Shown piece after piece: positions 55,040 through 60,982 of a stretch of DNA of 60,982 bases (positions are counted from its first letter, which is position 1; each line of letters opens with the position of its first letter). Where the stretch lies: positions 36,701-97,682 of the forward strand of contig JBMFOH010000004.1 of NCBI GenBank assembly GCA_049969715.1. The letters run 5' to 3'. Source of the DNA: JBMFOH01 sp049969715 [NCBI: bacterium] (GTDB lineage: Bacteria; DUMJ01). The notes below the pieces were generated by a model, which saw only the letters and a program-made list of their open reading frames with translations, was not told the origin of the DNA and searched no databases. Both the position numbers and the translations under genes were made by a program.

Positions 55040-55144
55040 TCATCCTTTCAATCCTGTAATTACTATGCCCTGAATAAAATACCTCTGAGCTATAAAGAAA
55101 ATTAAAACCATAACTCCATAACACTTAATTAATCCATACTTCTC
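55040..55144 (-). pseudogene. Remnant of a carbohydrate ABC transporter permease (C-terminal end)
   Basis: A short frame ending in AQRYFIQGIVITGLKG and a stop. That ending is nearly diagnostic for MalG/AraQ-type permeases, which finish with Q-R-Y-F-x-x-G-x-x-x-G-x-x-KG. Only about 34 codons remain recognisable and the conserved Pro segment before FFIAQ appears deleted. It lies between the broken and the intact UroD-family genes, so a transporter gene was probably removed there. Confidence 0.65.
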
Positions 55145-55173
55145 AATTTTATTTCTTATAATAGTCTCCCATG

Positions 55174-56209
55174 CTACTTTAACATTGCAAGTACATTTTC
55201 TAACTTGGCACTATTATTAAGTTCTGTAGTGGAACCAATAAAATATCCTGGATATCCAATCTCAATTGCCTCTTTACACACTCTTTTTACCTCTTCTATA
55301 GTGCCATTAGAGAGCAATTGACTTACATCTATCCCACCTGCAATAAAAAGTTTATCTCCATAGAGTCTTTTAACTTCTCTTAGGTCCATACCTGCTACTG
55401 TCTCTATTGGATTCAATCCATCTACACCTGTAGCTATTAGATCTGGTATCACACCCATTATGTATCCATCAGAATGAAATAGACACTTTATTCTATGCTC
55501 ATGCCAGGCATCATTTAATCTTTTTAGTCTTTTTTAGTCTAGGGAAAAACTCTTTCCTTAACTACTGAGGAGAATGAAGTAGTCTTTCTTTTGCAACGAT
55601 ATCTCCATATGGAAGAGCGCAAGGTGAAAGCCTTTTATCAGCTACGCTATGGATAAATTTGACCTGAAAATCAGTATATGCATCTAAGTATTCTGATATA
55701 AGTCCTGGGTCGTCTGCAGAGAGATATGAAAATAATTCTATGCCAAGAGCCCATCTCAATTCATCAAGACCTGTACCCGTCTCAGCATGAATCACTACCG
55801 TGTCTTTTACATAATCTAATATCTTGTTAAATCGACCTAGGTAGTGTTTGGCAATCTCTTTTACATCCATCTCTTTTAGTCTTTTTATACTGGCTTTTAT
55901 CCATTCTTTTGCTCCTTCTTCATCTCTGAAAGGTCTTTCCTCTATCCAAGATGTCCACCTCTCTTGTCTAATAATGAGTCCATCTTCTCGCTTATACGTT
56001 CTAGGCTCTAACGGTCCTGTGATACTCCTTGTCATATCTAACATCTTAGATATAGCCTCACAGGTTATCTTTAGGCCTTCCTCACCAGGTGGCGGGACCT
56101 TCCCTGTAAAGTACTGTATTACTGCATCGTTATAGGGTAAGTCATAAACAGGTACCCTATCCGTCTCTTGAAGATTCAGTGTAGCTTCTACCCTTTCTCG
56201 TTTAGTCAT
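55174..56209 (-). pseudogene. UroD-family gene, broken by a stop codon and a 10-base duplication
   Basis: The first 215 codons (MTKRERVEATLNLQETDRVP) read to an in-frame TAG at 55562-55564. The same frame continues for 15 codons (LRKEFFPRL). An exact 10-base tandem duplication then shifts the frame; removing one copy restores RLNDAWHEHRIKCLFHSDGY and the rest (GVDGLNPIETVAGMDL, FIAGGIDVSQLL) to the stop at 55174. Without the extra copy the length is 342 codons including the final stop, normal for the family. It is a paralogue of the intact UroD-family gene nearby. Confidence 0.88.
55521..55540 (-). repeat. Exact 10-base tandem duplication inside the UroD-family pseudogene
   Basis: TTTTTAGTCT occurs twice in a row (AGACTAAAAA on the coding strand). 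Removing one unit restores the reading frame and the family sequence PRLKRLNDAW, so the second copy is the mutation. Replication slippage is the likely origin. Confidence 0.9.
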
Positions 56210-56253
56210 TTACTTCATCTTTCCATCCATCTATAAATAGTAAACTAAGAGGA

Positions 56254-56277
56254 GGTTATGAGGTAGTCCTCAAAACC
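56254..56277 (-). terminator. Stem-loop after the solute-binding protein gene
   Basis: GGTTATGAGG and CCTCAAAACC (one mismatch, loop TAGT) lie 12 bases beyond the stop codon. No U-run follows on the minus strand. Stem-loops here commonly protect binding-protein mRNA and lower expression of downstream permease genes. Confidence 0.45.
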
Positions 56278-56289
56278 CCCCCTAGTTGC

Positions 56290-58179
56290 TTACTTTTCAT
56301 AGAAAAATTGTACTACACTATAGTTAGCGCCAATAGCAAAACCAGAACGAGGAACATTCTTTATCCTCGTAGAGACTATCATAGGCACTTTAATCTTTTC
56401 TGTAATAGTGACGACTGGTAAATACTGTTTATGCCAAACAAGGCTCTCCCGCCAGAGTTTTTTATCTTCATCAGATCCAGGGATAACTTGCCATCCTTCC
56501 TCAGTTAAATTCCAACCCTTTTTTACCCAAGCTGGTGGTTCTTCCCCTTCTTTGCCATTTGTAGTATACCACCTATTCCATTCTGGAGCACTTATCCAAA
56601 ATATACCAGATGTAAAGGGATTATTCCATACTAAAGTATGAAACCAGTATACTGTAGCCTGAATTTCATTAGCCATAACACGCTGAAGCCATAACTGTGG
56701 ATCTATCCTCTTTAAAGTTGCTTTAATTCCTATAGCTTTAAGATATTCTACTAAAAGTTCACATACTGGCATAAAGTCAGCGCCTTGAGCGCCACATTCA
56801 ATTAGAACAGTAAATGGCTTTCCATCTGGTCTAAGACGAAATCCTTCTGGATCTCTCTTGGAAAGTCCGATCTGATCTAGTAATTTATTAGCCTCTACAA
56901 CATTATATTCACTAGGCACTGTCTCTGGCAGAGAAGCAAAACCATAGTACACGCTATTTATTACCTCTTTACGATTTATTGCTAAGCTTACAGCCTTTCT
57001 AAACCTAACATCTCCAACGATCTTACGCCAGACTGAGTCTTTATAAGTAAGGTTAAAGGCTAAGTCACCCGAAGTAACATGCTGATCCAATAAAATTACT
57101 CTGAAACCAGATTTTTCCTCATTTTGTTTATAAACGGGGAGTTTTGCTAAATCTGTGCTTTCTCGTAAGAAATCAACCTCACCTGTTAAAACCTTCATAT
57201 TGACCATTTCTACATCTTGAACTTGAGTTGAGACGATTTTATCTATATATGGAAGCTGATTTCCTACAATATCTACTTTAAAGTAGTATGGATTCCTCTC
57301 CCATTCATATACTCCGCCTGAAGCCTTTACTAATCTCCACGGAGTAAGAACAGGAAAACCTATACTTGCTGCTTGAGTCTCCTCATACTTACTAAAATCT
57401 TTGAGATTAAACAACTGCCACCACTCATTCTTTAGTCCTTCTTTTTCTAGCAATGGCTTTAACTTCTCTATAGGGGTATACTTAGCATGGAACTGCTTCA
57501 AATAATGGGCTGGTTTTATTAAGTCCCTATAATTATTCCAACCCTCTATTGTAAGCATCTTCAAAAAACCAGCGTATGGTTTTGGAAATGTAATACGGAA
57601 CGTATATTTATCTAGAACTTCTAGCTTCATTGGTTCGCCATCTGATTTCCCACCAACCCTAAACTCTGCTGGAAATCTTGGGGTAAGCTTTTCATTTAAT
57701 AGGCAATCTTCATAAGTAAATCTTACGTCTTCTGTAGTTACAGGTTCACCATCAGACCACTTTAATCCTTCTCTAAGTCTGAAAGTAAAGATTTTATTAT
57801 CCTTTACATCAAAACTTTCAATAATATTTCCTATTATCTTACCACCACTAAATCCAGTAGACCAAAGAAGTGGTTCATTATTCATAATAAATACATCAGG
57901 GGCCCAGTCAGCAACACTATGGGCGCTTCTTATCGTCCCACCATATTTCCCTACCTTCCAATCAGGAAGGTCCTTCCTAGATATTAATACCCCAGGTCCT
58001 ACTACAAATGGATTCTTTGGTAATCTCTCTTCTACTGGTGGAAGCTTTCCAGCTTTTACTAGTTCAGTGAGCATTGGAGACTCATTATACTTCTTTTGAG
58101 AGAAAGAAATTGATACACTTCCTACACTCAAACTAAAAACCAACATTAAAATTAAATTCACTACTAAAAACTTCTTCAT
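56290..58179 (-). CDS. Family 5 extracellular solute-binding protein (peptide/oligosaccharide type)
   Basis: A 629-residue SBP_bac_5 protein with a signal peptide (about 1-27; MKKFLVVNLILMLVFSLSVG start). Mature N-terminus has VEERLPKNPFVV and KYGGTIRSA, followed by FTFRLREGLKWSDGEPVTTED (part of the family signature). Homologues with this N-terminus bind plant oligosaccharides or peptides. No matching permease or ATPase genes adjoin it; downstream lie a UroD pseudogene and the permease remnant. The 182 bases between it and lacI show no clear promoter. GGAGGG precedes the ATG. Confidence 0.93.
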   Translation of the reverse strand: MKKFLVVNLILMLVFSLSVGSVSISFSQKKYNESPMLTELVKAGKLPPVEERLPKNPFVVGPGVLISRKDLPDWKVGKYGGTIRSAHSVADWAPDVFIMNNEPLLWSTGFSGGKIIGNIIESFDVKDNKIFTFRLREGLKWSDGEPVTTEDVRFTYEDCLLNEKLTPRFPAEFRVGGKSDGEPMKLEVLDKYTFRITFPKPYAGFLKMLTIEGWNNYRDLIKPAHYLKQFHAKYTPIEKLKPLLEKEGLKNEWWQLFNLKDFSKYEETQAASIGFPVLTPWRLVKASGGVYEWERNPYYFKVDIVGNQLPYIDKIVSTQVQDVEMVNMKVLTGEVDFLRESTDLAKLPVYKQNEEKSGFRVILLDQHVTSGDLAFNLTYKDSVWRKIVGDVRFRKAVSLAINRKEVINSVYYGFASLPETVPSEYNVVEANKLLDQIGLSKRDPEGFRLRPDGKPFTVLIECGAQGADFMPVCELLVEYLKAIGIKATLKRIDPQLWLQRVMANEIQATVYWFHTLVWNNPFTSGIFWISAPEWNRWYTTNGKEGEEPPAWVKKGWNLTEEGWQVIPGSDEDKKLWRESLVWHKQYLPVVTITEKIKVPMIVSTRIKNVPRSGFAIGANYSVVQFFYEK

Positions 58180-58361
58180 AATCTTTCACCCTCCTACCAA
58201 TAATTTTGATAAAATTTTAAGATTTTCAGAAACTCTACTTTTTCTCTAGACTCAAGAGCCCTATCTTTTCAGGTTAACTAGTCCGAATTACCTTTCAAAC
58301 CTTTGGTATTACTATCACTCTTTTCTCTCAGACATCGTTCCTTCTCTTTACCTCTCCATTC

Positions 58362-59384
58362 TCACATCCTATTCTCCTCAGATTTAATACTTTTAGTAGA
58401 ATCCCTTATTACTAACCGAGGTAATAAGGTGATAGATTGCACTGGTAATGCAGGGTTATCTCTTCTTTTTATAAACATTTCACAGGCAAGCCTACCCATT
58501 TCATATGCAGGCTGAGCTACAGTGGTAAGACTTGGCATAACCAGAGCACTTTCTCTAATGTTATCGAATCCAATAATTCCTAACTCTTCAGGAATTCTAA
58601 TCCCAAGTTCCCTTGCTCCCAATATAGCCCCAATAGCTACAACATCATTTACTGCCAATATTGCATCAGGTTTCGAAGGTCTATTCCATAAGTCCTTTAT
58701 AATATTGAATCCACAAGCTTCGGTTAAATCTCCTTCTATTATTAGACTCTCATTGGGAGTAATTCCCCACTCTAATAATGCTCTTTTATAACCTTCTAAT
58801 CTTCCTTTTCCTACCCCTTTAGATAAAGGCGCCCCTATATAAGCAATCTTAGAGTAGCCTAATTTTAAAAGATAGGATGTCGCTTGGTAAGCTCCCATCT
58901 CAGTATCTACATGAACCTCATCAACATTGTCGATTCTATGAGCTATGGTAACGACTATTATTCCCTTCTTACTCAGATAACTCAAAAATCTATTACCTTC
59001 TTCACTCCATCCTTCTCTCCCAACAATAACGCCCTCCAGTCTCCTTTCATCGATAATTTTTAGATACGATAGCTCTTTCTCTCCCTTACTATCTGTATTA
59101 AATATAGCTACAATAAAATTGTTAGACTCAGCAACATCCTGAATACCCCGAACATAAGAAGGATAGAAAGGATTATCTAAATTCGGGACTAATACCCCAA
59201 TAGTTAGAGTTTTTTTAGTTCTAAGATTTCTAGCCACAGAATTAGGAACATAATTAAGTTCTTTAGCTACCCTCAGAATCTTCTCTCTAGTAGTATCACT
59301 AATATACCCCTTATTGTTAAGAGCTCTCGATACCGTAGCAGGAGAGACTCCCACTATTTCTGCAATCTCGTATATACTACTCAG
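58362..59384 (-). CDS. LacI-family transcriptional regulator
   Basis: About 340 residues. The N-terminal HTH reads IYEIAEIVGVSPATVSRALN, and the hinge and periplasmic-binding-like domain (LTIGVLVPNLDNPFYPSYVRG, IGFDNIRESALVMPSLTTVAQP) follow. The only way to include helix 1 is a CTG start at 59384 with GGAGG seven bases upstream; the first GTG lies after helix 1 begins and no ATG or TTG exists in the open frame. An operator-like palindrome lies over its own promoter. It probably controls the adjacent sugar genes. Confidence 0.92.
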   Translation of the reverse strand: MSSIYEIAEIVGVSPATVSRALNNKGYISDTTREKILRVAKELNYVPNSVARNLRTKKTLTIGVLVPNLDNPFYPSYVRGIQDVAESNNFIVAIFNTDSKGEKELSYLKIIDERRLEGVIVGREGWSEEGNRFLSYLSKKGIIVVTIAHRIDNVDEVHVDTEMGAYQATSYLLKLGYSKIAYIGAPLSKGVGKGRLEGYKRALLEWGITPNESLIIEGDLTEACGFNIIKDLWNRPSKPDAILAVNDVVAIGAILGARELGIRIPEELGIIGFDNIRESALVMPSLTTVAQPAYEMGRLACEMFIKRRDNPALPVQSITLLPRLVIRDSTKSIKSEENRM

Positions 59385-59402
59385 TTTTATACCTCCTATT
59401 TA

Positions 59403-59444
59403 TGAAATCGATTATATAATATAATAAACCAAAATAAAAGTCAA
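59403..59444 (-). promoter_or_regulatory. lacI promoter with LacI-type operator
   Basis: On the minus strand TTGACT (59444-59439), a 17-base spacer and TATTAT (59421-59416). Covering the predicted start is TGAAATCGATTATA (59403-59416 on the plus strand), one mismatch from the LacI/CcpA consensus TGWAANCGNTNWCA. This suggests autorepression. Confidence 0.55.
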
Positions 59445-59470
59445 TATATTTAGAGTAATTAAATGATAAA

Positions 59471-59483
59471 TATGAAATGGATT
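59471..59483 (+). promoter_or_regulatory. Second copy of the operator motif
   Basis: TATGAAATGGATT matches TATGAAATCGATT at 59401-59413 at 12 of 13 positions, exactly 70 bases away in the same orientation. It could be an auxiliary LacI site for looping, although it lacks the CG centre and the right half. Confidence 0.35.
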
Positions 59484-59527
59484 GCTTAACACTAAAAATA
59501 AAATAATACTTCACTAAAAGATCTCTC

Positions 59528-60538
59528 TTATACTCTCCCTATAATCTTTAGATATAATCCCGGGTTTTTTGCTAAACACTCTAGATACTCTGGAAGCTCA
59601 TCAAATGAAACTACCTTGCTTATAAGAGGCTCTACATTTACCTTTCTATTCTTAATAAGCTCTATAGCTTCAGGAAACTCTCCTACACTATTCCTAGAAC
59701 CATATACATCTAATTCTTTCCTAGTGATCATACTGGTAGGTAGAGAGACCTCTCTATCAGGCCATCCTACAAAGGCTATTCTTCCTGTATATGCAGATGT
59801 TTCTATAGTACTCCTTATAGCAGAAGAACTACCAGTGGCTTCAATCACACATTCTGCCATTCTTCCATCTGTTATATCTTTAATACTCTGGATTATATTA
59901 TCCTTCTGTGGATTTAGAATAAAGCTAATTCCAACCTTCTTAGCAATTTCAAGCCTGCTATCTATTAAATCTATTATTATCGGTATTGCTCCCAAATAGA
60001 GAGAGACCTGTGCTGCTAGATTACCAATCTGTCCTGCCCCAAAGATTACAATGTGCTCACCTTCTTTTAGCTTTAATCTGTGTATAGCATGAAGAGATAT
60101 CGATAGGGGCTCTACCATAACCAATTCTTCATAGGGCATATCTTCAGGCAATTTATGGAGAAGCTCCATTGGGTGACATATGTATTCCGCCATCCCTCCA
60201 TCTATATGGACTCCTAGGACCTTTAGATTCTCACAGGTATTTGTTCTCCCTATAGAACAGGGATAACAGGTTCCACAATATACATATGGTTCTAATATAA
60301 CCTTATCCCCTATCTGAAAATTTCCCGAAGGGTCAATCTCTATTATCTCTCCCACTACCTCATGCCCAATGATTCTAGGATATATTACTAAAGGAGATGT
60401 CCCTTTATAGGCAGAGATATCTGAACCACATATACCAACTGCTAGCACCTTTACTTTGGCATAGCTAGAAGGACAAGGATTATCCTCTATCTCTTTAATA
60501 TATACCTTGCCTGGTGCTTCCAGGTAAAGCGCCTTCAT
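59528..60538 (-). CDS. Zinc-dependent medium-chain alcohol/polyol dehydrogenase
   Basis: A 336-residue MDR enzyme. Catalytic zinc ligands are the Cys in VGICGSD (about 34-40) and GHEVVGE (about 58-64). Structural zinc cysteines are in CGTCYPCSIGRTNTC (about 88-102), and the NAD-binding motif is GAGQIGNLAAQ. The pattern fits sorbitol, threonine, galactitol or L-idonate dehydrogenases. Upstream in the same direction as lacI. GGAGGGG precedes the ATG. Confidence 0.93.
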   Translation of the reverse strand: MKALYLEAPGKVYIKEIEDNPCPSSYAKVKVLAVGICGSDISAYKGTSPLVIYPRIIGHEVVGEIIEIDPSGNFQIGDKVILEPYVYCGTCYPCSIGRTNTCENLKVLGVHIDGGMAEYICHPMELLHKLPEDMPYEELVMVEPLSISLHAIHRLKLKEGEHIVIFGAGQIGNLAAQVSLYLGAIPIIIDLIDSRLEIAKKVGISFILNPQKDNIIQSIKDITDGRMAECVIEATGSSSAIRSTIETSAYTGRIAFVGWPDREVSLPTSMITRKELDVYGSRNSVGEFPEAIELIKNRKVNVEPLISKVVSFDELPEYLECLAKNPGLYLKIIGRV

Positions 60539-60576
60539 GAATTTTCCCCTCCTTTAAAATAGAATCCTTAGAATAT

Positions 60577-60604
60577 ATGATAGAATAGGTAAAAATTAAA
60601 TCAA
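60577..60604 (-). promoter_or_regulatory. Promoter of the Zn dehydrogenase gene
   Basis: On the minus strand TTGATT (60604-60599), a 16-base spacer and TATCAT (60582-60577). Predicted start near 60570, 32 bases before the ATG. The putative insertion-sequence left end begins 20 bases further upstream. Confidence 0.5.
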
Positions 60605-60709
60605 GAGGATCTTCTATAAAACTGGGTTCTATAAACTTTTGCGTGGTATTTAAAAATAGTTTGTAAGAAAATTATTAATAGGATAAAACTTTATCCAGTG
60701 GTTAGACCT

Positions 60710-60982
60710 ATGATATTAAGTCTATTAAAATATCTAAAACACTATATAGAGCTAATAAAAACTGAAACCTCGCCAAACATTATAACAGTAAGACTTAAAA
60801 AACGTAAAATCATATGTGAACAATGTCACATAAAGATGCACCTTCATTACCTTGGTAGACAGAGGAAAGTTCTCATAGGAGAGTCTTCCTGGATAGTTTG
60901 TCATCTGCTAAGATACATCTGTCCAAGATGTAGAAAAACCAAAACAATAAATATACCTTTTGTAAAGCCAAAAGCTAGGATA
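60710..60982 (+). mobile_element. Insertion sequence with ISL3-type transposase, 5' part (cut by window edge)
   Basis: The frame from the ATG at 60710 stays open for 91 codons to the window end. It encodes a zinc-finger N-terminus with CEQC at about residues 39-42 and CPRC at about 73-76, plus basic stretches (RLKKRK, RQRKVL), as in the zf-ISL3 domain. The catalytic DDE domain would lie beyond the window. GGGTTCTATAAACTTTTG at 60624-60641 resembles ISL3-family terminal repeats and may be the left end, but the right end cannot be checked. Confidence 0.65.

Noticed and set aside
58180-58361. Regulatory element between lacI and the solute-binding protein gene
   Set aside because: I found no convincing promoter, palindrome or terminator in these 182 bases; possible -35 matches lack a -10.
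60815-60830. Second perfect TGTGA-N6-TCACA match
   Set aside because: It lies inside the transposase reading frame, over the codons for the CEQC zinc-finger region, with no promoter at a suitable distance. I treat it as coincidence.

Overview
The window is about 61 kb of AT-rich bacterial DNA. It is densely packed and strongly biased to AGA/AGG arginine and ATA isoleucine codons, a style common in anaerobic thermophiles. The gene content (flagellar basal body, FliH/I/J export ATPase, monofunctional aspartate-family enzymes, a MurT-type ligase with a zinc knuckle, a SpoIID-domain protein, zinc-binding L28, ECF-type uptake) suggests a motile, saccharolytic, deep-branching or Firmicutes-like bacterium. 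I cannot place it more precisely from this sequence.

Layout. 1-7093 (minus): flagellar operon flgB-flgC-fliE-fliF-fliG-fliH-fliI-fliJ-motE-like-(fliK-like, cut by the window edge). 7169-9516 (plus): a CHASE2 adenylate cyclase and a CRP/FNR regulator, overlapping. 9517-10964 (minus): a two-gene operon for an exported repeat protein with a Q/N-rich tail and a FecR-domain protein. A perfect TGTGA-N6-TCACA site lies between this operon and a divergent, broken GH106-like glycosidase gene (11094-14018). 14140-14907: a DeoR regulator with a non-standard start codon. 14949-21452: MoxR/DUF58/DUF4129, an FGGY kinase and a metallo-beta-lactamase-fold protein. 21531-34983 (plus): one long co-directional run, ilvE-lysA-hom-thrC-thrB-asd-lysC-ACT-UPF0210, then a TIM-barrel isomerase, a Gfo/Idh oxidoreductase, a divergent ketol-acid reductoisomerase-like protein and MurT, with no gap above 27 bases. 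34961-41130 (minus): ECF S component, SpoIID-like, queA, tgt, yajC and an O-antigen-ligase/TPR protein. 41192-42202: an AIR-synthase-like protein. 42351-45627 (minus): nagA, a DegT aminotransferase and a TIM-barrel isomerase. 45851-48715 (plus): an MFS transporter, then rpmB-ilvA. 48720-60538 (minus): a sugar-catabolic island with a Zn alcohol dehydrogenase, LacI regulator, peptide/oligosaccharide-type solute-binding protein, a broken UroD-family gene, an ABC-permease remnant, an intact UroD-family gene, two ADP-ribosylglycohydrolase-family proteins and a GH20 enzyme. The last 273 bases begin a zinc-finger transposase of ISL3 type.

How the parts may work together. The cyclase, CRP protein and CRP-type site form a compact cAMP circuit whose nearest visible target is the exported-protein/FecR operon. 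The aspartate-family run carries most steps from aspartate to threonine plus the last step to lysine. The right-hand part looks like amino-sugar or glycoside catabolism (GH20, NagA, DegT, isomerases, MFS, LacI). Two genes there and one at 11 kb carry clear inactivating lesions, so the carbohydrate island appears to be eroding.

Most notable signals: (a) four TTAAGA copies at exact 11-base spacing upstream of rpmB-ilvA, the geometry of a PhoP/PhoB-type response-regulator site; (b) the CRP-type site between two divergent promoters, with a cyclase that lacks the usual transition-state arginine; (c) a ketol-acid reductoisomerase-like protein with His107 and Lys130 replaced; (d) two regulators whose HTH domains need non-ATG/GTG/TTG start codons; (e) a UroD-family pseudogene with an exact 10-base tandem duplication.
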